Assembly: GCF_030552895.1 (NCBI RefSeq)
Contig: NZ_CP130649.1
Span: 3,149,308 to 3,213,307, forward strand
DNA: 64,000 nucleotides
From: Tatumella ptyseos
GTDB lineage: Bacteria; Pseudomonadota; Gammaproteobacteria; Enterobacterales; Enterobacteriaceae
Direction of reading: 5' to 3'
Numbering within the stretch: position 1 is the first letter of the stretch; each line of letters begins with the position of its first letter. The notes beneath the pieces are model-generated. The model worked only from the letters and a program-made list of their open reading frames with translations. It was not told the DNA's origin and ran no database searches. Positions 9,431-17,746 of this stretch are shown here, piece after piece. A program made the position numbers and the translations under genes.

Positions 9431-10783
9431 TTATAAATCGATCAAATGTTTAGCGGCTTTGCGGTGATGGCTAAGAAGTCTTGGAAGGTCCATATCAACG
9501 ATTTCCCCGTCGATGACCCGCCACTTTCCTGCGACCATGACACGATTAGCACGCTCCGCACCACAGAGTAGTAATGCCGCGAGTGGATCGTGGCTTCCGC
9601 TAAAGCGAATATCTTCTAAGGTGAATAAAGCTAAATCGGCCTGTTTTCCGATAGCAATTTCCCCTATATCGTTTCTACCTAAGGTTTGTGCCCCTCCTCG
9701 TGTTGCCCAGCCTAATACCAATTCTGGCGTAATCGTTTGCGTCCCGTAGCGCAATCGTTGCAAGTAAAGTGCTTGCCGTGCTTCATACATCATATTCGAG
9801 GCATCGTTTGATGCCGATCCATCCACCCCTAAACTTATAGTGGCGCCCGCTTGCAGTAGCTCCTGCGTCCGACAGATGCCCGAAGCGAGCCGCATATTAG
9901 AAACTGGGCAATGGCTAATGGCAACGCCTTCTTTCCCCAAACGGTAAATTTCTTCATCATTGAAGTGAATTCCATGCGCCAACCAAGTACGAGAGCTTAG
10001 CCACCCTACTGAATCTAAGTAATCCACCGTACGTAAACCAAAAAGCTTTAAACAAAATGCTTCTTCATCCAACGTTTCTGCCAAATGGGTATGTAAGCGA
10101 ACGTTCTTCTCTTCCGCGAGTTGTGCGCTTTGCTTCATGATTTCAGGTGTCACCGAAAAAGGTGAACAGGGGGCAAGGGCAATGTTAATCATGGCCCCGT
10201 CCTGCGTATCGTGGTAACGCTCAATCAATCGTTGGCTATCTTCTAAAATAGTCTCGGCGGCTTGTACGGTGTGTTCAGGAGGTAATCCGCCAGATTTCTC
10301 TCCTAAACTCATGGAACCGCGGCTTAAGGTTGCGCGCATCCCAAGATGATTCACTGCGTCGACTTGGATATCTATAGCCTCTTCCATCCCTATCGGAAAA
10401 AGATAGTGATGATCGCTGGTGGTCGTGCACCCAGAAAGTAGCAATTCGGCTAAGGCGACTTCGCTTCCCAGACGTAACGCCTGCGGCGTTAATTTGGCCC
10501 ATACCGGGTAAAGGGTTTTCAACCAAGGAAAGAGTGGTTGATTGATAACGGGTCCCCAAGCGCGGGTTAACGTCTGATAAAAATGGTGGTGGGTATTAAT
10601 CAACCCCGGTAAAACCACATGTTGGCGCGCATCAAAAATCGTCTCGCAGGGGTGGGACGGCTGTTGTCCCGTAGCAAGGACTTCAACGATTTTACCGCCT
10701 TCAATCACCAGGCCATTTGTTTCAATTTGCTGGGTTCCATTGAAGCAGGCCAAGGGTTGCTTAATCCATATACGCTCAGTCAT
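9431..10783 (-). CDS. 8-oxoguanine deaminase (amidohydrolase)
   Basis: 450-residue amidohydrolase of the guanine deaminase/TrzN group. The metal site is complete: H65-x-H67 in PGLINTHHHFYQTLTRAWGP, H233 in LHTHLAETLDEE, H270 in TWLAHGIHF and D321 in LGVDGSASNDASN. The NTHHHFYQTLTRAW and HCPVSNMRLASGIC blocks match Pseudomonas 8-oxoguanine deaminase as I recall it, better than classical guanine deaminase. It would turn 8-oxoguanine into urate and ammonia. It overlaps the preceding permease gene by 8 bp. Alternatives are guanine, isocytosine or hydroxydechloroatrazine-type substrates. Confidence 0.82.
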   Translation of the reverse strand: MTERIWIKQPLACFNGTQQIETNGLVIEGGKIVEVLATGQQPSHPCETIFDARQHVVLPGLINTHHHFYQTLTRAWGPVINQPLFPWLKTLYPVWAKLTPQALRLGSEVALAELLLSGCTTTSDHHYLFPIGMEEAIDIQVDAVNHLGMRATLSRGSMSLGEKSGGLPPEHTVQAAETILEDSQRLIERYHDTQDGAMINIALAPCSPFSVTPEIMKQSAQLAEEKNVRLHTHLAETLDEEAFCLKLFGLRTVDYLDSVGWLSSRTWLAHGIHFNDEEIYRLGKEGVAISHCPVSNMRLASGICRTQELLQAGATISLGVDGSASNDASNMMYEARQALYLQRLRYGTQTITPELVLGWATRGGAQTLGRNDIGEIAIGKQADLALFTLEDIRFSGSHDPLAALLLCGAERANRVMVAGKWRVIDGEIVDMDLPRLLSHHRKAAKHLIDL

Positions 10784-12122
10784 CCGTTTTTTCCTTTGAA
10801 GTAGGTAAGAGCAAATTCAGCAAGATGGCTAGGGTTCCACCACTGGTGACGGCATTTTGGAAGAGAGTTTGGAAGAACTGAGGCATCGCTTTAAGAATGT
10901 CTGGCTGAGATTCAATTCCTAGCCCCACGCCAAAAGCTAGGGCGATAATAAGCATGCTGCGACTATCTAAGCTTTCTCTTGTCATGATACGAATGCCCGC
11001 TGCCACGACACTCCCGAACATCACTAAGGTTGCGCCGCCTAGAACGGGTTTCGGAAGTTGCTCAAGTAATTGACTGAACTGAGGAAATAGTCCTAATAGG
11101 ATAAATAGCGCACCAATCCATATTCCCGCATAGCGGCTGGCAACTTGCGTCATCTGGATGACACCATTATTTTGCGCGAAGGTAGTATTCGGGAAGGAAG
11201 AAAATATTGCGGCCACTAAGCAGCTGACGCCATCCCCTAAGATCCCTCCACGGATCCGATTTTGAAAATCTGGACCTACCAGTGGCTGCTTTGAAAGCAT
11301 ACAGTTAGCGGTTAGATCTCCCACAGTTTCAATGATTGAGATTAACGATACCAAAGCGATAGGAATAAAGACCGACCATGAAAAACTCAAGCCAAAACGA
11401 AAAGGTATAGGTAAAGAGGGCAGAAGATCTGAACTAAAATGCGGATGGAACTTACCCACTATCGCGGCAAGAATAGATCCTGCAACAATCCCAACGATAA
11501 TACTGGAGAGCTTACACCAAGCACGACGGCTACAGTTCATCAGCACTATAATGAGCAGAGTGAATAGTCCTAGGCCAAGATTATGTGGAGAAGCAAAGTC
11601 TGTGGCGCCAAATCCACCGCCCCAATCGGTTATACTGACTTTAATTAAACTGATACCGATTAGAACAATAACGATACCGGTGACCAGCGGCGTCAATAAA
11701 CGCGAAAAAGTATGGATAAATTGGCTAACAATCAGCGGGATAATTGCCGACACTAAAGTACAACCAAAAATCATTGCCAGAATCTGTTCTGAGGTCGCCC
11801 CCTGTTGTTTTAGCAGTAACCCCCCCGCAATAATGACGCCCAAGAAGGCAAAGCTAGTGCCTTGCAGGCAAATCATCCCCGCGCCGATATTACGAAAACG
11901 TACGGCTTGAATGACCGTGCCAACACCTGAAGCAAATAGCGACATGCTGATTAAATAAGGAAGCCACTGTGTTAGGCCAAGGGAACTGCCAATAATTAAG
12001 GGTGGCGTCACAATCCCAACAATACTCGCCAACATATGCTGGACGGCGGTACAGACTGCAGGTATGAAAGGTAAACGATCGTTTAGACCGTAAAGTAGCG
12101 GTTCATCATTTGTTTTTTGCAT
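10776..12122 (-). CDS. NCS2 family xanthine/urate-type permease
   Basis: About 448 residues and 12-14 hydrophobic segments of the nucleobase:cation symporter 2 family. Characteristic stretches are AVQHMLASIVGIVTPPLIIG, the Q/E-helix ALVSLISIIETVGDLTANC and GVSCLVAAIFSSFPNTTFAQ with its NTTFAQNNG signature. NCS2 proteins with this signature import xanthine, urate or uracil with protons. ATG 12122 is preferred over a TTG at 12158 because an AGGGGA ribosome binding site lies 9 nt before it and a sigma-54 promoter lies just upstream. First gene of the permease-deaminase-porin operon. Confidence 0.9.
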   Translation of the reverse strand: MQKTNDEPLLYGLNDRLPFIPAVCTAVQHMLASIVGIVTPPLIIGSSLGLTQWLPYLISMSLFASGVGTVIQAVRFRNIGAGMICLQGTSFAFLGVIIAGGLLLKQQGATSEQILAMIFGCTLVSAIIPLIVSQFIHTFSRLLTPLVTGIVIVLIGISLIKVSITDWGGGFGATDFASPHNLGLGLFTLLIIVLMNCSRRAWCKLSSIIVGIVAGSILAAIVGKFHPHFSSDLLPSLPIPFRFGLSFSWSVFIPIALVSLISIIETVGDLTANCMLSKQPLVGPDFQNRIRGGILGDGVSCLVAAIFSSFPNTTFAQNNGVIQMTQVASRYAGIWIGALFILLGLFPQFSQLLEQLPKPVLGGATLVMFGSVVAAGIRIMTRESLDSRSMLIIALAFGVGLGIESQPDILKAMPQFFQTLFQNAVTSGGTLAILLNLLLPTSKEKTDD

Positions 12123-12153
12123 TGGCTCGCATCCCCTGTTTTTTCCTAACCAC

Positions 12154-12169
12154 AGCAAAAACTATTCCA
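12154..12169 (-). promoter_or_regulatory. Putative sigma-54 promoter of the purine operon
   Basis: The minus strand reads TGGAATAGTTTTTGCT. It has the invariant GG and GC dinucleotides of the -24/-12 promoter at the required 10-nt spacing and a good TTGCT -12 box; the -24 box has two mismatches to TGGCAC. The predicted start falls ~20 nt before the permease ATG. Confidence 0.6.
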
Positions 12170-12294
12170 CTTATTAAAGTGAGGCGGAATAAGGTCAAAA
12201 CAGGGCGTTGAAAGCCATTGCGAAGATAAGAACACTTTTAGGTAAGTAATTTTTGATTCAGTTAATTACTTTTTGAGGCTTATTAGGTCATTAC

Positions 12295-12309
12295 GCACCA
12301 TTTTGGTGC
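12295..12309. promoter_or_regulatory. NtrC-type enhancer site
   Basis: GCACCA-TTT-TGGTGC is a perfect 6+3+6 palindrome equal to the NtrC consensus core (TGCACC-N5-GGTGCA). It lies about 150 bp upstream of the sigma-54 promoter of the permease operon, the usual enhancer distance, and ~105 bp before the divergent porin start. The intergenic stretch 12123-12414 contains no gene. Confidence 0.65.
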
Positions 12310-12414
12310 TTAATTTTTAAGACTATTCCAAGAAATTCATATTTTTGTCATAAAGCGTAAGGATAATCACCTTGCTCGATTATTGCAGTGTTTAATTACA
12401 GGATAATGATATTA

Positions 12415-13554
12415 ATGAAAACGCGTTTATTTTCGCCCTCAATCTTGGCGTTATGTTTACTGGGACTTCCCGCGGTCAGCCAAGCAGAAATTACTCTCTT
12501 AAAACAAGATCCTCAGGCGACAGATCCTCTCAGCCGCTTAAATGTCAAAGTGGGGGGGAGTATTCGTCCTCAGTTTAATCATCAGACCGGTGGCAAAGAT
12601 AAATCGTACAAACGTAACGGTTTTGATGGTGGTACACGTTTTCGTTTCAGCGTGGATTACGCACTGACACAAGATATCAACTGGGTAAACTACTACGAAG
12701 TCGGTGTTAATATTCCTAAGGTCTTTAACTGGGATAATCATTACGCTTCCGGCGCAACCAACACGACCCGCCGTCAATGGTTTACTGGATTAAAGAGCCA
12801 GCAGTATGGTCAATTGACCTTCGGACAACAGAACAGTGTTTATTACGATGCGGTCGGGGCAAAAACCGATATTTGGGATGACGATATGTTAGCTCAAGCA
12901 CCGGGTAATGGGGTTAACGGCGATTACGATGGATCATACCGTTCTCGCAAAATGCTGAAATATAAAGGCCGAGTGGGTGATTTCGATGTCTATGCATCCT
13001 ACCTGTTTGGCGACGATCCTCTACTAACCAGCGATAAGATGCGCTACAAACGTAAAGGTGGTGGTTCTGTAGGGGTCGATTATCACATCACCAAAGACCT
13101 GTCATGGGGAACGGCATGGAACTATACCAAAGCGACCGTTTATGATCATGCAAAGGGTCAGAGTAAAGATTATAACCAAAATATCGTGGGGACCTCTCTG
13201 GGCTGGACACCGGGTAACTGGACCGTTGCCGCAGGCGGTGGTTACTACCAAAACTTCCTGAAGACCAAGCTTAAGAATGCAAATAACTACTTTGCAGGCG
13301 ATGCATGGGGCGTAGAATATTTTGCCGGTTATAAGTTCCCAATCCAGCAGATGGGTGTAAAAGCGGTAATGCCTTATGTCATGGGTGACCGTCTTGAATA
13401 CGTTAATGGCCGTAATTACAAACGTATTGATAATGGCGTAGGGGTGGCGTTATTTGCTTATTACGGCTTCCGTGTCGACTATGAGCACGTCTTTGCTTCC
13501 ACAACGGATAAAGAAGGGGATATGAACCTCGTACGTTTCCGCTACGACTTCTAA
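12415..13554 (+). CDS. Outer membrane porin, Gram-negative general porin-like
   Basis: 379 residues. A clear signal peptide (MKTRLFSPSILALCLLGL...SQA) precedes an all-beta protein with LNVKVGGSIRPQFNHQTGG at the start, GLKSQQYGQLTFGQQNSVYY in the middle (the porin eyelet-loop neighbourhood) and a terminal VRFRYDF. The ATG at 12415 has an AGGATA ribosome binding site; an earlier in-frame start lacks one. It is divergent from the purine operon and ends in a hairpin. The family is general porin/oligosaccharide porin; substrate unknown, and I cannot assign it to OmpC, PhoE or KdgM type with confidence. Confidence 0.75.
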   Translation: MKTRLFSPSILALCLLGLPAVSQAEITLLKQDPQATDPLSRLNVKVGGSIRPQFNHQTGGKDKSYKRNGFDGGTRFRFSVDYALTQDINWVNYYEVGVNIPKVFNWDNHYASGATNTTRRQWFTGLKSQQYGQLTFGQQNSVYYDAVGAKTDIWDDDMLAQAPGNGVNGDYDGSYRSRKMLKYKGRVGDFDVYASYLFGDDPLLTSDKMRYKRKGGGSVGVDYHITKDLSWGTAWNYTKATVYDHAKGQSKDYNQNIVGTSLGWTPGNWTVAAGGGYYQNFLKTKLKNANNYFAGDAWGVEYFAGYKFPIQQMGVKAVMPYVMGDRLEYVNGRNYKRIDNGVGVALFAYYGFRVDYEHVFASTTDKEGDMNLVRFRYDF

Positions 13555-13564
13555 CGCTTCACCG

Positions 13565-13591
13565 GTGTCTTCATCCTCTGGGTGAAGACAC
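13565..13591 (+). terminator. Hairpin between the porin gene and tauD
   Basis: Perfect 9-bp stem GTGTCTTCA / TGAAGACAC with a 9-nt loop lies between the convergent porin and tauD stop codons. The T tract is weak on both strands, so it may act in both directions at moderate efficiency. Confidence 0.55.
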
Positions 13592-13597
13592 TTTCCA

Positions 13598-14434
13598 TTA
13601 AGGACCTATCGGCTTGTCGCCCAAAATAGTTGCTCGGTGCATGACTCGTCGTTGTGGATGATAGTCATCACAGGCGTAATGCTGAGTAATACGATTGTCC
13701 CAAAATACCACGTCATTCGCCTGCCAATGCCAACGAACCGAAAACTCGGGACGAGTACTGTGAGTAAAGAGTAACTCCAGCAATGCGCGACTTTCCACTG
13801 CACTTAAGCCAATAATCCGCCGTGTGAATCCTGGGGTAACAAATAGCCCTTTCTTACCGGTATCGGGATGAACTCGAACCACAGGGTGAATGACGGGAGG
13901 ATGGTCTTGGCGAGCTTTAGCGACCTGTTGTCGTGCTTCAGTGGTCGTACTAAAACGCTCATCGGGAAAAGACAGTTGAATATCATGTTCGGCATCGAGA
14001 CCGTCTATCAGCTGTTGAATCGGCGGTGAGAGCGCATCGTAGGCTGCACTGCTACTCGCCCATAATGTATCACCACCGTATTCAGGGACTTGGATGGCAT
14101 TAAGGATGGAACCTAGGGGAGGCGTTTCGATAAAGGTGACATCGGTATGCCAAAGAGCGTTATCCCGTAAATCATTGAGCGCCGTATCGAGAATTAAAAT
14201 TTCGGGTTGCTGTTCCACTTTCGGGTAAATGGGGTGGATATGTAAGTTACCGAATCGGCCAGCAAGCTTAGCTTGATCGGCGGGCGTCAGGTGTTGACCA
14301 CGAAAGAAAAGCACTTGGTATTTAAGGAGTAATGAATAGACCGTGCGCTGATTATCAGCGGTCAGTTCGGTCAAATCAATACCGTCAATCTTTGCGCCAA
14401 GTGCAGGGGTAAGTGGGGTCGCGTTAATAGTCAT
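13598..14434 (-). CDS. tauD: Taurine dioxygenase TauD
   Basis: 278-residue Fe(II)/2-oxoglutarate dioxygenase that releases sulfite from taurine. The 2-His-1-Asp facial triad is visible: ALWHTDVTFIETPP (H-x-D) near residue 100 and TQHYACDDYHPQRRVMHRATI near the C-terminus, which also carries the 2-oxoglutarate arginine. Start ATG 14434 has GGAG 7 nt upstream and begins MTINATPLTPALGAKIDG; an in-frame start six codons earlier has no such support. It overlaps tauC by 11 bp, as expected for the last gene of tauABCD. Confidence 0.96.
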   Translation of the reverse strand: MTINATPLTPALGAKIDGIDLTELTADNQRTVYSLLLKYQVLFFRGQHLTPADQAKLAGRFGNLHIHPIYPKVEQQPEILILDTALNDLRDNALWHTDVTFIETPPLGSILNAIQVPEYGGDTLWASSSAAYDALSPPIQQLIDGLDAEHDIQLSFPDERFSTTTEARQQVAKARQDHPPVIHPVVRVHPDTGKKGLFVTPGFTRRIIGLSAVESRALLELLFTHSTRPEFSVRWHWQANDVVFWDNRITQHYACDDYHPQRRVMHRATILGDKPIGP

Positions 14435-15233
14435 AAAGGCTCCAACGAGCAAATCTTTTCTGTAATTGTCTAAGCAGGAGTTCGATAACCAGTGCTACCG
14501 CTGCAATGAGGAGGATTCCTGCGACGACGACATCAGTCGATAAAAACTGTGCAGCAGATTGCACCATAAAGCCTAATCCACGATTAGCGGCGATAAGTTC
14601 TGCAGCCACTAAGGTCGACCAGCCGACACCCAAGGCAATCCTTATTCCCGTCAGCAGTTCAGGAAGGATACTGGGTAAGATTACCCACTTCATAACTTGC
14701 CAAGACGATGCACCCAAGCAGCGGACGGCTTGAACTCGGTGTGGTTCGATACGGCGTACCGCTTCCGCTGTACTGATAGTTAAAGGGGCGAAAATCGCTA
14801 AGAAGATGAGGAGAATTTTCGACACTTCACCGATCCCCAACCAAATAACGATTAAGGGTAAATAAGCCAGTGGCGGGATGGGGCGATAAAAATCCAAAAT
14901 AGGGGTGAAAATAGCCCGCACTACCGGCGTAAGTCCCATGAGAATACCGAGAGGGATTGCTGTTACTAACGCAATGGCTAAGGCGACTAACACCCGAAGC
15001 AAGCTGGCGGTAACATGCTGACCTAAGCTAATATCGAGGTAACCTTGTTGCCATAATTGCTTAAATGCCAGAAACAACTCTTTGGGTGATGGAAAGAATA
15101 GCGTATTGATCCAACCGTAGTGAGAAGCGGTAAACCATGCCCCTACGATCACCAGAATGGTAAAACTGGAGATTAGGGATAAATAGCGGGTAGCGTTGTA
15201 TCGAGAATAGGAGGTGCTACGTAGCGACGTCAT
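14424..15233 (-). CDS. tauC: Taurine ABC transporter permease TauC
   Basis: 269 residues, six hydrophobic segments, with the permease EAA loop AVRRIEPHRVQAVRCLGASSWQVM that docks onto TauB. PSPKELFLAFKQLWQQGY near residue 50 is typical of SsuC/TauC importers. The start codon overlaps the tauB stop in an ATGA junction, indicating translational coupling. Confidence 0.95.
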   Translation of the reverse strand: MTSLRSTSYSRYNATRYLSLISSFTILVIVGAWFTASHYGWINTLFFPSPKELFLAFKQLWQQGYLDISLGQHVTASLLRVLVALAIALVTAIPLGILMGLTPVVRAIFTPILDFYRPIPPLAYLPLIVIWLGIGEVSKILLIFLAIFAPLTISTAEAVRRIEPHRVQAVRCLGASSWQVMKWVILPSILPELLTGIRIALGVGWSTLVAAELIAANRGLGFMVQSAAQFLSTDVVVAGILLIAAVALVIELLLRQLQKRFARWSLYDY

Positions 15234-16003
15234 GCGACCTCCAATAATTGATCCAGCAAGGATTGCCGATCATCAGTGAAACGGCTATCAGACTTGAGCG
15301 ATCTGACCGTCTCACCCTCTAGAAAACGACGGGCAAAGGGGGGCTGTTGGTGTGTCATAATTTGCGTAGGAGGCCCCTGTAGTAGATATAAATCTGTAGC
15401 CAATAACAGGGCTTCATCAACACTATGGGTGATTAGCAGAAAACCCACTCCCGTCTCTTTCCAGATCGTCAGTAGGAGTGCTTGCATTTTTTCTCGTGTC
15501 AGCGCGTCCAGTGCTCCAAATGGCTCATCCAATAGTAGAAAGTCAGGTTTAATCGCGAGGGCACGGGCGAGACCTAGCCGTTGCCGTTGCCCCCCTGAGA
15601 GCTGTTGTATTGGATGCTTAGCATGGGCGGCTAATCCGACCAATTCGAGATAGTCTTTGGTAATTTTTTGACGCTGTGCCTTGGCAACACCTTGGATCTT
15701 AAGGCCGATCTCGACATTGTGTTCGGTAGTTAACCAAGGTAATAAGGCATCATCTTGAAACACCACCGCCCGCTGTCCAGATGGCCCGTTAAGGCATTGA
15801 TCATTCAGGATAACCTGACCTTGATCCAAAGATTGAAAGCCGGCAAAAACGTTGAGTAGGGTAGATTTACCGCATCCAGAGGGGCCAAGCAGCACAACAC
15901 TTTCCCCTTTATTGATCGACATCGATATCTTATCGAAGATAGGTTGCTGCGCTTCGCCGTGAGTGAAGGTTAAATGCCCTTGAATAATCTGTAGCTGGCT
16001 CAT
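15230..16003 (-). CDS. tauB: Taurine ABC transporter ATPase TauB
   Basis: 257 residues with Walker [10 protein letters not shown] at ~40, signature LSGGQRQRLGLARAL and Walker B FLLLDEPFGALD followed by the H-loop ITHSVDEA. It powers taurine import with TauC and TauA. Overlaps tauA by 4 bp (ATGA) and tauC likewise, so the whole set is one coupled operon. Confidence 0.96.
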   Translation of the reverse strand: MSQLQIIQGHLTFTHGEAQQPIFDKISMSINKGESVVLLGPSGCGKSTLLNVFAGFQSLDQGQVILNDQCLNGPSGQRAVVFQDDALLPWLTTEHNVEIGLKIQGVAKAQRQKITKDYLELVGLAAHAKHPIQQLSGGQRQRLGLARALAIKPDFLLLDEPFGALDALTREKMQALLLTIWKETGVGFLLITHSVDEALLLATDLYLLQGPPTQIMTHQQPPFARRFLEGETVRSLKSDSRFTDDRQSLLDQLLEVA

Positions 16004-16983
16004 GGTTGACGACTCAACTTGACGAATTTATCGCTAATAAACGGGCGATAGTCAGGTAATACGGCAGGAATACGATGCTGTTCAACCAAGAATTCGGCAG
16101 TCGCTTTGGTGGCTATTGCGCTGCCACCCTCCAGAAATGATGCGCTAAGTTGTTGCGTATAGGTGGGATAAACACTACCAGAGAGCAGGCCAGGAATATC
16201 TTGGGCGGATACCCCGACTAATTTAGCAATTTTCTGCGCATTTTCGCTGGTGGCACGGTATTGCTCAGGATGTTGAGCATAATGATCGAAACTTTCTAAT
16301 ACGACATGTGCGTACTTTGCTAAGACTTCTGGGTGCTGCTCAGCGAAGTCTTTGCGCGTAACCCATACTTCAAACGTGGGGTTACCCCATTCACCCACCT
16401 GTTTTGCGTCAGTCAGCACTTTGCCATCTTTTTCTATTTGGCTGAGAGCGGGTGACCAAACAAAAGCGCCATCAATATCCCCTCTTTTCCAGGCCGCGGC
16501 GATTTCCGGAGGGTTAAGATTAACAATCTTCACGTCACCGGGTTTGTAGCCCCAGTGCTTCAATGCCGCCAGTAAGCTGTAGTGCGACGTCGAGACAAAA
16601 GGCGTGGCCAAGGTCTTACCTTTCAAATCCTGATAACTATTGATATGGCTGGTATTACGGACAACCAAGGCTTCGGCACCGTGAATTTGAGTCGATACTA
16701 GGAAAGCGACAATCGGCAGGTTCCGCGAGGTCGCGGCAGCAAATGGGCTAGAGCCTAAATTACCGATTTGAATAGAACCAGAGGCTAATGCGGCGACAAC
16801 CTCCGGTCCGCTATTGAAGCGACGCCAATCGAGTGGTTGACCAATTGTTTTTTCAAAAACACCATCGGCTTGAGCGACTTTTGACGGGTCAACGCCCGTT
16901 TGGTAGCCAATCACGATGGGAGCGGCGAGAGTGGTAAAGGGGAAGGTTGCAGCGATCAGTAAACTAGCGAGTAGGCCTTTCAT
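16000..16983 (-). CDS. tauA: Taurine-binding periplasmic protein TauA
   Basis: 327 residues with signal peptide MKGLLASLLIAATFPFTTLA and then APIVIGYQTGVDPSKVAQAD, the TauA/SsuA type start. The AWKRGDIDGAFVWSPAL block is the ligand-pocket region of sulfonate-binding proteins. First gene of tauABCD, which lets the cell use taurine as a sulfur source under Cbl/CysB control in E. coli. An AAGG ribosome binding site 7 nt before the ATG lies inside an inverted repeat. Confidence 0.95.
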   Translation of the reverse strand: MKGLLASLLIAATFPFTTLAAPIVIGYQTGVDPSKVAQADGVFEKTIGQPLDWRRFNSGPEVVAALASGSIQIGNLGSSPFAAATSRNLPIVAFLVSTQIHGAEALVVRNTSHINSYQDLKGKTLATPFVSTSHYSLLAALKHWGYKPGDVKIVNLNPPEIAAAWKRGDIDGAFVWSPALSQIEKDGKVLTDAKQVGEWGNPTFEVWVTRKDFAEQHPEVLAKYAHVVLESFDHYAQHPEQYRATSENAQKIAKLVGVSAQDIPGLLSGSVYPTYTQQLSASFLEGGSAIATKATAEFLVEQHRIPAVLPDYRPFISDKFVKLSRQP

Positions 16984-16990
16984 AGATATT

Positions 16991-17025
16991 CCTTATTCGT
17001 TTTTTAGAAATCTAATCGAATAAGG
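16991..17025 (-). promoter_or_regulatory. Inverted repeat over the tauA ribosome binding site
   Basis: Nine-bp arms CCTTATTCG (16991-16999) and CGAATAAGG (17017-17025) with a 17-nt spacer lie immediately before tauA. In the mRNA the downstream arm contains the AAGG Shine-Dalgarno, so folding would hide it. It could equally be a protein operator. Confidence 0.55.
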
Positions 17026-17077
17026 GAGGGCGCCAAACTACATATTAGGCATTTAGAAAGACTAAAATTAGCTAAAG

Positions 17078-17102
17078 CCCCTCAGGTAGAATACCTGAGG
17101 GG
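17078..17102 (-). terminator. Terminator of the RcnB-like gene
   Basis: Perfect 11-bp stem CCCCTCAGGTA / TACCTGAGGGG with a 3-nt loop, 8 bp beyond the stop codon of the gene at 17110-17484. A short T-containing stretch (CTTTAGC) follows on the minus strand. Confidence 0.75.
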
Positions 17103-17109
17103 TGGGGAA

Positions 17110-17484
17110 TTATGGATGCATACCGTTAAGGATAATTGAGGTGATGATTCCCGTGGTTGCTGCGACCAGTAGGTAATTACCATCTACATAAGCCCAATGC
17201 TGGCCATGTGGAGGGGACGGTAGTCCACGGTCACGCCAATCATCCACGCGATAGTCAGGGCCGCGAAAATCATCGGGTACTGGGCGGCCACGATCAAAAT
17301 CATGACCACGATATGAAAAATGACGTGGGCCATCATCATGACGACGATACTCTCCATGAGAAGGGCCTCCGTCGTAGCGATCATCCGGTCCTCTGCCTGG
17401 GCCATCTGCTAAGACAGACTGGCTCACCATTAATGCTGAAAGTGATAGCAGAGAAAGTGTTTTCCAGTTAGCGAATAATTTCAT
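17110..17484 (-). CDS. RcnB family periplasmic protein
   Basis: 124 residues. A signal peptide ends SQSVLA; a His/Asp/Gly/Arg-rich central part (repeated RRHDDGP, RGHDFDRG) leads to the RcnB-type C-terminal domain DWRDRGLPSPPHGQHWAYV followed by GNYLLVAATTGIITSI. RcnB modulates Ni/Co efflux in E. coli with RcnA. No rcnA or rcnR is nearby, and many short RcnB-like proteins are of unknown role, so a metal function here is only suggested by the His-rich region. Confidence 0.75.
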   Translation of the reverse strand: MKLFANWKTLSLLSLSALMVSQSVLADGPGRGPDDRYDGGPSHGEYRRHDDGPRHFSYRGHDFDRGRPVPDDFRGPDYRVDDWRDRGLPSPPHGQHWAYVDGNYLLVAATTGIITSIILNGMHP

Positions 17485-17746
17485 AATGACTCCAAAGTAA
17501 CCCTAAGCGGATTGATAACGTCAATGATGCCGAACTTCAATCGATGTTGTGTAGTGTAGGGGATGTCATGTCAGGCGATTTAGAAAAACTGATAGGATTG
17601 CTATAAAGAGTATGACAAAGCATGTCAATCTTAACGATTTCTAGGAAGATGAGAAGAAAGGACACATTTTGTTGTAGAAACCTCAGGTAGAGCGAGAAAG
17701 AGGGATTACGCTTAAGAGTAAGCAAACTCATTACTCAGAGGTTAGG

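Noticed and set aside
12205..12222. Second sigma-54-like element TGGC-N...-CGCC upstream of the permease
   Set aside because: The -12 GC dinucleotide is replaced by CC; the element at 12154-12169 has correct GG and GC spacing.
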